Assembly: GCF_000799165.1 (NCBI RefSeq)
Contig: NZ_JUGF01000002.1
Coordinates: 744,001-808,000 of the forward strand
Reading direction: 5' to 3'
DNA length: 64,000 nucleotides
Origin: Methylotenera versatilis 7
GTDB taxonomy: Bacteria; Pseudomonadota; Gammaproteobacteria; Burkholderiales; Methylophilaceae
Shown: positions 55,626 through 64,000 of the stretch, piece after piece
Layout of the letters: every line of letters begins with the position of its first letter
How positions within the stretch are numbered: position 1 is the stretch's first letter
Notes under the pieces: generated by a model
The model's input: the letters and a program-made list of their open reading frames with translations, nothing else
Told to the model about the DNA's origin: nothing
Databases searched by the model: none
Program-made: the position numbers and the translations under genes

Positions 55626-56492
55626 ATGATATTAAGCATGACCGGATACGCTGCACTTGAAAGCAATACTAAAAATGGCGTTTTGTTGTTGGAGTGCCGC
55701 TCGGTAAACCATCGCTATTTAGAGTTACAGCTTAAGTTGGATGATAATTTACGCCAGTTTGAAGCGACTGCTCGCGAATTGGTGCAGGCTAAACTGGGGC
55801 GTGGAAAAGTCGATATTCGCATGAACATGATGCGTGAAGCTGGTGCAGATGCAGCGCCACAGTTGAATCATACTGTTTTGCAGCAGATTGCAGAAAGTGC
55901 GAAAACTGCCGCCCAATATTTTCCACATACGCAACCGGTTAATATGCTGGATATATTGCGCATGCCGGGTGTGATGATGGCCGATGCGATGGATAACGAT
56001 GCATTGGAAGCGGATTTTAAGCAGTCGCTGAACCAGGTTTTGCAAAGTTTGATTGATGCGCGTGAGCGTGAAGGTGCAAAATTAAAAGCAATTATTTTGG
56101 ATAGATTGCAGCAAGTTGAGCAGCATGTGACCAAAGTGAAACCCATGATGCCCAATTTAATTGCTCAATATCAGGCAAAATTAAGTGTTAAGTTGCATGA
56201 AGCGACGAATAGCCATGACGATGATCGTATTCGTCAGGAAATCGTGCTGTATGCACAACGTATCGATGTGGATGAAGAGCTTTCACGACTAACGTCGCAC
56301 ATTTCGGAAGTAAAGCGTATTTTGCAGGCGGGCGGTGCGGTTGGTAAACGCCTGGATTTTTTAATGCAGGAAATGAATCGCGAAGCGAATACGCTTGGTT
56401 CAAAATCGGTAGCGATTGAAACCAGTCAAATTTCAATGGAGTTGAAAGTGTTGATTGAGCAGATGCGCGAACAGATTCAAAATATTGAATAA
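55626..56492 (+). CDS. yicC: YicC-family endoribonuclease
   Basis: 288 aa, full family length, with the start MILSMTGYAALE and ECRSVNHRYLELQLKL, and the C-terminal DUF1732 part ending in FLMQEMNREANTLGSKS then MELKVLIEQMREQIQNIE. YicC proteins are metal-dependent RNases; in E. coli the protein acts with small-RNA turnover. In many proteobacteria yicC lies close to gmk; here four unrelated genes lie in between. Confidence 0.93.
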   Translation: MILSMTGYAALESNTKNGVLLLECRSVNHRYLELQLKLDDNLRQFEATARELVQAKLGRGKVDIRMNMMREAGADAAPQLNHTVLQQIAESAKTAAQYFPHTQPVNMLDILRMPGVMMADAMDNDALEADFKQSLNQVLQSLIDAREREGAKLKAIILDRLQQVEQHVTKVKPMMPNLIAQYQAKLSVKLHEATNSHDDDRIRQEIVLYAQRIDVDEELSRLTSHISEVKRILQAGGAVGKRLDFLMQEMNREANTLGSKSVAIETSQISMELKVLIEQMREQIQNIE

Positions 56493-56728
56493 ATCTTTAA
56501 GAGTAAATTTTTAAACCTAACCGCAATAAATTAAACCCTTAAAGCACGCACTAATCTGTCGCGTGCGCTTGAATATCCACTTTTCTCACGCACTAAATCC
56601 GTGCATATTTTTGAATCATGAAATGGTTGTTTTTTAACTGGTTGATTTTATTGTAAAAATTAACTGGCATACGCCTTGCATAAGCTTTCATATTAATAAG
56701 TCTTTTACATTAAGCAAAGATTTAAATT

Positions 56729-58288
56729 ATGCAAAAATCGCTTCAATCGTTTTTTGATGAAATGCAGTTGGATATGACTGCTCCAGATGAGAATCGCGTG
56801 CGACATATTTATGCGGCTTATCAGGATTGGTTAAAAGATATTTCGCATCATCAGCTGGAAAGTAAACGCCAAGAAGCGGAGTTACTATTCCGCCGCGTGG
56901 GCATTACGTTTAATGTGTATGGTGAGGAAGATGGCTCTGAGCGGCTGATTCCGTTTGATGTGATTCCGCGCTTAATATCCGCAACAGAATGGTCAAAACT
57001 ATCTGCAGGTGCCATTCAACGCGTGCGTGCCTTGAATATGTTTTTGCATGATATTTATCATGGCCAAGAAATTATTAAGGCGGGCATTGTACCGACCAGT
57101 ATTTTAGCCAACAGCCAATATCGCCCAGAAATGTTCGGTGTAGATGTGCCGAATCAGATATACGCACACATTGCGGGTATCGATTTAGTGCGTACTTCAG
57201 AATCGCAATTTTATGTGCTGGAAGACAATTTGCGTACGCCGTCTGGCGTGTCATACATGTTGGAAGATCGCAAAATGATGATGCGGCTATTCCCCGACTT
57301 ATTTCGCCGTTATCCCATTGCGCCAGTCGACCATTATCCGCAAGTCTTGTTGAAAAACCTACGCGCGGTTGCGCAAATCGGTGTGCATGATCCGGTAGTG
57401 GTATTGCTCTCGCCAGGCGCTTATAACAGTGCGTATTTTGAGCATGCTTTTATCGCCCAGCAGATGGGGATTGAGCTAGTGGAAGGCCAGGATTTATTTG
57501 TGCGCAACAATGCGGTGTACATGCGCACCACGCAAGGTCCGCAACGGGTTGATGTTATTTATAGACGGATTGATGACGATTATATCGATCCGCTGGTATT
57601 TAACGCCGATTCTATGTTGGGCGTGCCGGGCTTGCTTTCTGTTTACAGAAATGGCGGCGTGACGCTAGCAAATGCGGTGGGTACAGGCGTGGCTGATGAC
57701 AAAGCGACTTATATTTACGTGCCTGAGATGATTAAGTTTTATCTGGGCGAAGAGCCTTTGCTGGAGAATGTGCCGACTTACCAATTGAGCAAAGAAGACG
57801 AACTGCAATATACCTTAGAGCATCTGCATGAATTAGTCGTCAAAGAAGTGCAAGGCTCTGGCGGCTACGGCATGTTGGTTGGGCCAGCTGCTACTAAAAA
57901 AGAGATTGAAGAATTCAGGTTACGTATTTTATCCAAGCCTTCAAACTATATTGCGCAACCGACATTAGCACTTTCTACTTGTCCAACCTTGGTCGAGGCG
58001 GGCATTGCGCCGCGCCATGTGGATTTGCGACCGTTTGTATTGTCGGGTAAAACGGTCACGTTGGTACCGGGCGCATTGTGCCGTGTAGCACTAAAAGAAG
58101 GCTCGCTAGTGGTGAACTCATCGCAAGGCGGTGGCACTAAAGATACATGGGTGCTGGAAAGTGATTTATTAGCGCCAACAGACTTAACACCTAAAAATGT
58201 CCAAAAAGTCGCAGGACATGCAGTTGGCGAAACGGAACTTAACACTCAAAAACAGGTGAAAAATGCCAAGGCAGAGTCCGTATGTTAA
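56729..58288 (+). CDS. Circularly permuted type 2 ATP-grasp protein
   Basis: 519 aa of the CP_ATPgrasp_2 family: GEEDGSERLIPFDVIPRLI, RVRALNMFLHDIYHGQEI, YVLEDNLRTPSGVSYMLEDRKMM, VLLSPGAYNSAYFEHAFIAQQMG, VDVIYRRIDDDYIDPL, and VVKEVQGSGGYGMLVGP. ATP-grasp enzymes join a carboxylate to an amine. In this conserved cluster it is predicted to make or attach a small peptide. The product is unknown. The stop overlaps the alpha-E gene by 7 bp. Confidence 0.93.
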   Translation: MQKSLQSFFDEMQLDMTAPDENRVRHIYAAYQDWLKDISHHQLESKRQEAELLFRRVGITFNVYGEEDGSERLIPFDVIPRLISATEWSKLSAGAIQRVRALNMFLHDIYHGQEIIKAGIVPTSILANSQYRPEMFGVDVPNQIYAHIAGIDLVRTSESQFYVLEDNLRTPSGVSYMLEDRKMMMRLFPDLFRRYPIAPVDHYPQVLLKNLRAVAQIGVHDPVVVLLSPGAYNSAYFEHAFIAQQMGIELVEGQDLFVRNNAVYMRTTQGPQRVDVIYRRIDDDYIDPLVFNADSMLGVPGLLSVYRNGGVTLANAVGTGVADDKATYIYVPEMIKFYLGEEPLLENVPTYQLSKEDELQYTLEHLHELVVKEVQGSGGYGMLVGPAATKKEIEEFRLRILSKPSNYIAQPTLALSTCPTLVEAGIAPRHVDLRPFVLSGKTVTLVPGALCRVALKEGSLVVNSSQGGGTKDTWVLESDLLAPTDLTPKNVQKVAGHAVGETELNTQKQVKNAKAESVC

Positions 58289-59229
58289 GTCGAACCGCTG
58301 ATCATTTATATTGGATGGCGCGCTACATCGAGCGTGCAGAGAACATGGGGCGCGTGCTGGAAGTGACTTACAGCATGTCATTGGTGCCAAATGCAGCAGA
58401 AAGTGAAGCTGCGCTTTGGCTACCAGCGCTGGAAATATCTGGCAATGTAGACGAATATGAAGCGGAATATGGCGACATTAACGCCGCCAATGTGATTCAT
58501 TATCTGGCGATGGATCCGAATAATCCTTCTAGTATTTATACCGCATTACGCAATGCGCGCGAGAATGCACGGGCTGTGCGCGTGGCAATGACCTCGGAAA
58601 CTTGGGAGAACATCAATGCACTATGGATTGAGTTTCAACAATTTAACGGACAGGATTTAGCCAAAAATGGCTTGCGCGAGTTTTGCGATTGGGTAAAAGC
58701 GCGCTCACATTTATTTAGAGGCGTTTGCTTTGGCACCATGTTGCGCGACGACGCGTTTAGCTTTGTGCGCTTAGGTACGTTTATCGAGCGTGCCGATAAC
58801 ACCGCGCGCTTATTGGATGTGAAATATCATTTGTTATTGCCCGAGCAAGAAGAAGTGGGCGGCGCGGTGGATTATTACGAGTGGAGCGCGGTATTGCGCT
58901 CTGTTTCTGCGTTTCAGGCGTACCAAAAAATATTCAGTGACACGATTGTGCCGTGGCGCGTGGCGGAGTTGCTGGTATTAAGACGCGATATGCCGCGCTC
59001 GCTGCATGCTTGTTTAGATGAGATTAGTCCGATATTAGATCAGCTTTCGGGCAGTCGCCATACCGAGTGTAGAAGACTTTCTGGCGAGCTACATGCGAGA
59101 TTGCGTTATGGAAAAATGCAGGATATTTTCCAGCAAGGATTGCATGAATTTTTAAGCGACTTTATTGACTCCAACAATATATTAGGTGCCGAAATCCAAC
59201 GGGCTTTTTTAAGTATTAATCCCAGTTAA
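58282..59229 (+). CDS. Alpha-E domain protein
   Basis: A 315-aa all-helical protein (PF04168): LSRTADHLYWMARYIERAENMGRVL at the N-terminus, then NPSSIYTALRNARENARAVR, FVRLGTFIERADNTARLLDVKYH and a second helical half with VAELLVLRRDMPRSLHACLDEI. The conserved YIERAEN and FIERADN motifs look like an internal duplication. The function is unknown, but it always travels with the ATP-grasp protein. It starts inside the end of that gene. Confidence 0.93.
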   Translation: MLSRTADHLYWMARYIERAENMGRVLEVTYSMSLVPNAAESEAALWLPALEISGNVDEYEAEYGDINAANVIHYLAMDPNNPSSIYTALRNARENARAVRVAMTSETWENINALWIEFQQFNGQDLAKNGLREFCDWVKARSHLFRGVCFGTMLRDDAFSFVRLGTFIERADNTARLLDVKYHLLLPEQEEVGGAVDYYEWSAVLRSVSAFQAYQKIFSDTIVPWRVAELLVLRRDMPRSLHACLDEISPILDQLSGSRHTECRRLSGELHARLRYGKMQDIFQQGLHEFLSDFIDSNNILGAEIQRAFLSINPS

Positions 59230-59241
59230 AAGCAATTTATT

Positions 59242-60096
59242 ATGCGCCTTACTATCGAACACCATACTCAATACGTTTATACCACGCCGGTCAATTATAC
59301 GATTCAGCAACTGCGACTGACGCCGCAAAGTGGTTTTGGCCAGCACGTTAAATATTGGGATATCAAAGTGCAAGGCCAAATGCATGAGTTTGAAGATGCT
59401 TTTGGTAATACCACACATACCTTGGTGGTTGATACGCCGCATACTGAGTTAAGCGTGACGGTTGTGGGAGAGGTGGAAACAGGCGTTAACGATTATTCGC
59501 AAGAGCAGACATTACCACTCACCATTTATTTACGTGATACGCCGTTAACATTAGCCGACGCGTCAATTAAAGATTTTGCCATGGCATTCAAGCAAAAACC
59601 GATTGATGACTTGATGCATGCGTTGGTGCAAAAAGTGGGTTATATTCCAGGCGCAACGGAAGTCACGACGACTGCGGTTGAGGCGTTCAGGCTGGAGCAG
59701 GGCGTTTGTCAGGATCACTCTCATGTCTTTATTGCCTGTTGCCGCAGTTTGGGTTATCCAGCGCGCTATGTGAGCGGATACTTATTTACCCAAGATGGCA
59801 GCTTGATGCAAAGTCATGCCTGGGTGGATGTATGGTTTGATAACGCTTGGCAAAGTATCGATGTATCCAACGGCTGCCACGCGGGCGAAACCTATGTGCG
59901 TTTGGCCACAGGTTTAGATTATCGCACTGCCAGTCCTGTCACGGGTATGCGTTCCGGTGGCGGCGTAGAAGGCATGGCCACTAGCGTGGTGGTGAATCAA
60001 GCAGGTGCGCCCATTCATCAAAAACATAAAATGAATCAAATTGAACTACTCAAGCAAGCGCAGTTGATACAACAAGCTCAGCACGCGCAGCAATAA
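59242..60096 (+). CDS. Transglutaminase-like protease/amidase
   Basis: 284 aa. The N-terminal beta domain (MRLTIEHHTQYVYTTPVNYTIQQLRLTPQ) precedes a transglutaminase core with the triad Cys in EQGVCQDHSHVFIACCRSLGYPARYVSGYL, His in SHAWVDVWFDN and Asp in WQSIDVSNGCHAG. In bacteria this group acts as peptidase or amidase. The C-terminus is Gln/Ala-rich. It lies 12 bp after the alpha-E gene. Confidence 0.93.
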   Translation: MRLTIEHHTQYVYTTPVNYTIQQLRLTPQSGFGQHVKYWDIKVQGQMHEFEDAFGNTTHTLVVDTPHTELSVTVVGEVETGVNDYSQEQTLPLTIYLRDTPLTLADASIKDFAMAFKQKPIDDLMHALVQKVGYIPGATEVTTTAVEAFRLEQGVCQDHSHVFIACCRSLGYPARYVSGYLFTQDGSLMQSHAWVDVWFDNAWQSIDVSNGCHAGETYVRLATGLDYRTASPVTGMRSGGGVEGMATSVVVNQAGAPIHQKHKMNQIELLKQAQLIQQAQHAQQ

Positions 60097-60161
60097 CCCA
60101 AGCAATTATTCAAAAATGGTATGATTCGCTTTTCGTAAACTTCTGTATTTTCACCATTATC

Positions 60162-60896
60162 ATGACATATTGTGTCGGTTTATCATTAGAGCAAGGTTTG
60201 GTTTTTGCGTCCGATACACGGACTAATGCGGGTATCGACCAAGTCGCTATTTCACCCAAAATGCATATCTTTGAAGTGAAAAATGAGCGCGTGATTGTGT
60301 TAATGACATCGGGTAATCTGGCGATTACACAATCCGTGATTAGCGCGTTGCGTTTAAAAATCAGCAATGCAGAAGAAAATAGTAGGCACTTACATAATGT
60401 TGAAAGTATGTTTGAAGCAGCCAGTTTGGTTGGCGCTGAATTACGCGCTACTTTCGAGCAAGAAGGTGAGCACTTTAAAAGCCACCAAATTGAATTTAAT
60501 GCCAGTATTTTAATTGGCGGCCAAATCAAAGGCGAAAAGCCACGGCTATTTAATGTGTATTCGGCAGGCAATTTTATTGAGACCTGCAATGAAACACCTT
60601 ATTTCCAAATCGGCGAAACCAAATACGGTAAACCAATTATCGACCGCGTTGTGCATTACGATACCGATATTATGGATGCGGTAAAGTGTTTGCTGATCTC
60701 ATTCGATTCTACGATTCGCAGCAATGTTTCCGTCGCTGCACCAATCGATTTATTAATTTATCGCGTTGATAGTCTGCATGCAGACTGCAAGCAGCGCATT
60801 GCAGAAGCAGATCCATATTATTCAAAAGTGAGGCAAGGCTGGGGCGCTGGACTAAAAGAAGTTTTTTCCGCGCTACCAAGCCCAGATTGGTGTTAA
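60162..60896 (+). CDS. Anbu-type proteasome homologue (proteasome-type peptidase)
   Basis: 244 aa, the typical Anbu length. It starts MTYCVGLSLEQGLVFASDTRTNAG, so Met removal would expose Thr2 as the N-terminal nucleophile, as in proteasome beta subunits and HslV. The stretch continues with VIVLMTSGNLAITQSVI. Anbu assembles into rings or helical turns and has no unfoldase partner in its cluster. The conserved neighbours (ATP-grasp, alpha-E, transglutaminase) suggest turnover of a peptide-modified product. It ends 3 bp before gmk. Confidence 0.92.
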   Translation: MTYCVGLSLEQGLVFASDTRTNAGIDQVAISPKMHIFEVKNERVIVLMTSGNLAITQSVISALRLKISNAEENSRHLHNVESMFEAASLVGAELRATFEQEGEHFKSHQIEFNASILIGGQIKGEKPRLFNVYSAGNFIETCNETPYFQIGETKYGKPIIDRVVHYDTDIMDAVKCLLISFDSTIRSNVSVAAPIDLLIYRVDSLHADCKQRIAEADPYYSKVRQGWGAGLKEVFSALPSPDWC

Positions 60897-60899
60897 AGC

Positions 60900-61535
60900 A
60901 TGACATTAAGCATGGTATTAAATCAGGTTCCAGGTAATCTTTTTATCGTCACAGCAGCCTCTGGCGCAGGAAAAACCAGTTTGGTTAAGTCGATATTGAC
61001 GCATGATGCGCAAGTGAAGCTTTCTATTTCACACACAACGCGCGCGCCAAGAGTCGGCGAAGAAAATGGCGTGCATTATCATTTTGTGAATGACGCGCAA
61101 TTTTTAAGCATTTTAAATAACGGTGGTTTTTTAGAAAGTGCGGATGTACACGGCGCAAAGTACGGTACATCGCAAGCTTCTGTAGATAGCGCTTTGCAGG
61201 CTGGTTACGATGTGATTCTAGAGATTGACTGGCAGGGCGCTGCGCAAGTGCGCGAGATTTATCCGGATAGTATCGGTATTTTTATCTTGCCGCCATCGGT
61301 CGAAACCTTGGAATTTAGACTGAATAATCGAGGTCAAGATAGTGTCGAGGTGATTAATAAGCGCGTTGCTGCCGCGCGCGAAGAAATGAGCCATGTGGTC
61401 GAGTTCGATTATGTTACAATCAACGATAATTTCGATGTGGCTTTGCAAGATTTAATGGCGATTATTCGTACTTGCAGATTAGAAACGCAATCACAATTAC
61501 AGCGTTACGCTGCACTGGTTAAACAATTAACCTAA
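60900..61535 (+). CDS. gmk: Guanylate kinase
   Basis: 211 aa. P-loop ASGAGKTSL (about residues 20-28), the GMP-binding SHTTRAPRVGEENGVHYHF, FLESADVHGAKYGTS, and EIDWQGAAQVREIYP. It converts GMP to GDP. An internal ATG (60912) is another possible start. The start is 3 bp after the Anbu stop, so the two are probably cotranscribed. Confidence 0.97.
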   Translation: MTLSMVLNQVPGNLFIVTAASGAGKTSLVKSILTHDAQVKLSISHTTRAPRVGEENGVHYHFVNDAQFLSILNNGGFLESADVHGAKYGTSQASVDSALQAGYDVILEIDWQGAAQVREIYPDSIGIFILPPSVETLEFRLNNRGQDSVEVINKRVAAAREEMSHVVEFDYVTINDNFDVALQDLMAIIRTCRLETQSQLQRYAALVKQLT

Positions 61536-61570
61536 ATTTCAGCCGGCATTATTTAAATATTCAACATTTA

Positions 61571-61592
61571 AAGCTTTATTTAGTTAAAGCTT
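61571..61592 (+). other. Short inverted repeat between gmk and rpoZ
   Basis: AAGCTTTA-TTTAGT-TAAAGCTT, an 8-bp AT-rich stem 35 bp after gmk and 31 bp before rpoZ. Too weak to call a terminator with confidence. Confidence 0.3.
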
Positions 61593-61623
61593 AATTAAAA
61601 CATAACTTAAGAAGGTAAAAATC

Positions 61624-61836
61624 ATGGCACGTATTACAGTAGATGATTGTTTAGACAAAATTCCGAACCGTTTTCAATTAACCTTGGTTGCGGCTTATCG
61701 TGCGCGTCAATTGGCTAATGGGTCAGATCAACTTGTGCATACTTCTGGCCAAAAAGATAAGCCAACGGTATTAGCTTTGCGTGAAATTGCAGCGGGTAAA
61801 GTGGGCGTAGAAATTCTAACTCGTACACATTCTTAA
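61624..61836 (+). CDS. rpoZ: RNA polymerase omega subunit
   Basis: 70 aa: [49 protein letters not shown]. Omega stabilises the beta-prime subunit and forms part of a ppGpp site on RNA polymerase in proteobacteria. AAGAAGGTAAAAATC gives a good ribosome site. It lies between gmk and spoT in the classic order. Confidence 0.97.
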   Translation: MARITVDDCLDKIPNRFQLTLVAAYRARQLANGSDQLVHTSGQKDKPTVLALREIAAGKVGVEILTRTHS

Positions 61837-61863
61837 GCATTTAAGCGGTAAGCATGTAACTCA

Positions 61864-64000
61864 ATGCCAAAATCTGCAACCAAAAACGGCATTCATAAAA
61901 ACACAGTCGACACATTTCAATCTGCCGAGCCTAGTTTATTGCCGGCAGATTCTGAAACCTCACAACTTACCTTATTATTAAAAGAATATTTTAGCCCAGC
62001 CGACATTGAACAAGTGTGGGCGGCTTACCGCTATGCAGCGAAAGCGCATGAAGGCCAAACGCGCAAAACGGGTGAGCCGTATATTACGCACCCTGTCGCC
62101 GTTGCATGTATTCTAGCCAAGCTGCATTTAGATTTACCAACCGTACTCGCCGCTTTATTACATGATGTGGTGGAAGACACTGGCGTGTCAGTATCGGAAA
62201 TTGCGGAACAGTTTGGCAAGCAGGTTGGCATCTTGGTGGATGGTTTAACCAAGCTGGATAAAATTGAGCTGCAAAGCGCCGCGCAAGCACAGGCCGAAAA
62301 TTTCCGCAAAATGCTGCTGGCGATGAGCCAGGATGTACGTGTGATTCTGGTGAAGCTAGCTGATAGATTGCATAACATGCAAACGCTGGAATCGATGCGA
62401 CCTGAGAAACAAAAGCGCATCGCACGTGAAACCTTGGAAATCTATGCGCCTATCGCCAATCGGCTTGGGCTCAATGTCATTTATCAGGAGTTGGAAGACT
62501 TAAGTTTTCAATATCTATATCCCATGCGCCATCGTGTGCTGTCTAAAGCCATCATGGTCGCGCGTGGAAATCGTAAAGAAGTTATTGCCAAAATCTTAGA
62601 TGCAATTAAACAGCGTTTAGAAGAAGTGCAGATTGAGGCTGATGTTAAAGGTCGCCAAAAGCATCTGTATAGCGTGTATCGTAAAATGGTCAGCAAAGGC
62701 GTTGCGCTAGAGCAAATTCATGACATTTATGGCTTCAGGATTTTGGTTAAAGACATGGCAAATTGTTATTTGGCCTTGGGTCATTTACATGCGCTTTATA
62801 AACCTATTCCCGGTAAGTTTAAAGACTATATTGCCATTCCCAAGGCCAATGGCTATCAGTCATTGCATACCACTCTATTTGGCCCTTTTGGTACGCCAAT
62901 TGAGGTGCAAATTCGTAGTGAGCAAATGCATAATGTGGCTGATGCTGGTGTTGCTGCACACTGGATGTACAAAACCTCGGATGCGAATTTAACTGCCTTG
63001 CAACAGCAAACGCATCAATGGTTGCAGCGTTTATTAGAGATTCAAACTGAAAGTGAAGACAGTTTTGAATTTCTGGAACATTTCAAAGTGGATTTATTCC
63101 CTGATGAAGTCTATGTATTTACGCCAAAAGGCAATATTCTGGCCTTGCCGCGCGGCTCTACTGCGGTAGATTTTGCCTATGCGGTACATACCGACGTGGG
63201 TAATAGTTGTGTGGCGGTTAAAATTAACAACGAGCTCGCGCCGCTGCGTGCTGAAATGCGCAATGGTGATCAAGTGGAAATCATCACCGCTGCTTTAGCC
63301 AAACCCAATCCAGCTTGGCTCAATTATGTAGTGACTGGCAAAGCGCGTTCACATATTCGGCATTATTTAAAAACCGTACAAGTATCTGAATCGGCGCATT
63401 TGGGCGAGCGCATGCTAAATCTGGCTTTGCGTGCCTTGCATGTAGATACCAGCTTGATCAGCGACAAGCAATGGCAAAAAGTCATGCGTGATTATGGCGC
63501 TAAAAATAAAGCGGAAATTCTGGCAGAAATTGGTTTGGGCAAGCGCATGAGCCTGATGGTGGCGCATCAATTAGTCGCTATCGGTCAGGAGCTAACTAAT
63601 GATGAGAATTCTAAAACCAAAAAACCACTCGATATCATTACTATTCGCGGCTCTGAAGGTATGGCAGTGCAATTTGCGCAGTGTTGCACGCCAATACCTG
63701 GCGATCCAATTTTAGGCTTTATCAATAAAGAAAAGGGCTTAATTATCCACACGCATGATTGCCCAACGGTAGCTAAATTCAAGCTAGACCCTGATAAATG
63801 GCTCGATGTGGAGTGGGATCCTGACAATAAAAAACTGTTTAAAGTCAATGTGCGCATTGTGGTTGCAAATGAGCGCGGTATGCTGGCTAAAATTGCTGCC
63901 GGTATTTCAGAGGCTGGTGCTAATATTGATAACGTCAGTGTTGAAGAGCCGGATGGCAGTCAGTATTCCAACGTGAACTTTACGGTGCAAGTGAGTGATC
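61864..64000 (+). CDS. spoT: Bifunctional (p)ppGpp synthetase/hydrolase, 3' end outside window
   Basis: The frame is open from ATG 61864 to the right edge (712 codons), so only the last residues are missing. The hydrolase domain has intact His100-Asp101 (LLHDVVEDTG); the synthetase domain has YGFRILVKDMANCYLALGHLH, FKDYIAIPKANGYQSLHTTL and EVQIRSEQMH. A TGS domain (VYVFTPKGNILALPRGSTAVDFAY) follows, then the helical/zinc-finger part and the start of the ACT domain (VNVRIVVANERGMLAKIAAGISEAG). Both activities look functional. It lies 28 bp after rpoZ. Confidence 0.96.
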   Translation, partial: MPKSATKNGIHKNTVDTFQSAEPSLLPADSETSQLTLLLKEYFSPADIEQVWAAYRYAAKAHEGQTRKTGEPYITHPVAVACILAKLHLDLPTVLAALLHDVVEDTGVSVSEIAEQFGKQVGILVDGLTKLDKIELQSAAQAQAENFRKMLLAMSQDVRVILVKLADRLHNMQTLESMRPEKQKRIARETLEIYAPIANRLGLNVIYQELEDLSFQYLYPMRHRVLSKAIMVARGNRKEVIAKILDAIKQRLEEVQIEADVKGRQKHLYSVYRKMVSKGVALEQIHDIYGFRILVKDMANCYLALGHLHALYKPIPGKFKDYIAIPKANGYQSLHTTLFGPFGTPIEVQIRSEQMHNVADAGVAAHWMYKTSDANLTALQQQTHQWLQRLLEIQTESEDSFEFLEHFKVDLFPDEVYVFTPKGNILALPRGSTAVDFAYAVHTDVGNSCVAVKINNELAPLRAEMRNGDQVEIITAALAKPNPAWLNYVVTGKARSHIRHYLKTVQVSESAHLGERMLNLALRALHVDTSLISDKQWQKVMRDYGAKNKAEILAEIGLGKRMSLMVAHQLVAIGQELTNDENSKTKKPLDIITIRGSEGMAVQFAQCCTPIPGDPILGFINKEKGLIIHTHDCPTVAKFKLDPDKWLDVEWDPDNKKLFKVNVRIVVANERGMLAKIAAGISEAGANIDNVSVEEPDGSQYSNVNFTVQVSD

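Noticed and set aside
1-64000. Mobile elements, CRISPR arrays, tRNA or rRNA genes
   Set aside because: No transposase, integrase, spaced direct repeats, tRNA-like cloverleaf or rRNA sequence was recognised on reading both strands.

Overview
The window looks like chromosome of a betaproteobacterial methylotroph of the Methylophilaceae (Methylotenera/Methylophilus type). This is inferred from moderate-to-low GC, an fmdC-fmdA-fmdB-urt order like the amide/urea cluster known from Methylophilus methylotrophus, and betaproteobacterial neighbourhoods such as gmk-rpoZ-spoT and argH/algZR/hemCD. I see no tRNA, rRNA, CRISPR array, insertion sequence or prophage. Coding density is high, and most housekeeping genes sit in tightly spaced or overlapping operons.

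Left part (1-12.1 kb): an AraC-type regulator cut by the window edge faces a secreted two-propeller PQQ-type sugar dehydrogenase. Then come an Rnk-like regulator, a LysR regulator, a small VF530-type protein, a YbdG/MscM-type mechanosensitive channel, an SDR oxidoreductase, a two-gene RND efflux system (permease first, adaptor second, no outer membrane factor) and a lipoprotein.

Central island (12.1-31.4 kb): a nitrogen-scavenging block. It holds an FmdC-like porin, formamidase (fmdA), fmdB, a urea/amide ABC importer (urtABCDE), urease (ureDABCEFG), a HupE/UreJ nickel permease, and an unusual two-component system. The sensor is an NCS1-type permease fused through a nine-cysteine segment to a hybrid histidine kinase; its partner is a LuxR-type response regulator. 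Three promoters here (porin, formamidase, sensor kinase) share a 16-bp dyad TACG-N8-CGTA placed exactly 23 bp upstream of a -10-like hexamer. The simplest reading is that the local response regulator binds this dyad, so that outer membrane entry, import, hydrolysis, nickel supply and sensing form one regulon.

Right part (31.4-64 kb): rubredoxin, catalase and divergent OxyR (with a 24-codon ORF just upstream of katA); then an operon block dsbD-tlpA-aroQ-accB-accC-prmA-zinc-ribbon protein. Next are fxsA and a 2Fe-2S flavin reductase, hemC-hemD, a conserved-TM-helix protein, algR/algZ-like genes, argH, a FimV-like protein, hemW, an 80-aa unknown, rdgB, rph, and a PP2C phosphatase/Ser-Thr kinase pair. 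Then come yicC, a four-gene cluster of ATP-grasp, alpha-E, transglutaminase and Anbu-type proteasome homologue, and gmk, rpoZ and spoT (cut by the right edge). The Anbu cluster sits between yicC and gmk, genes that are often neighbours elsewhere.

The two most interesting items are the NCS1-kinase/LuxR system with its three-site promoter motif, and the Anbu peptide-modification cluster. All assignments come from reading the sequence; no database search was run.
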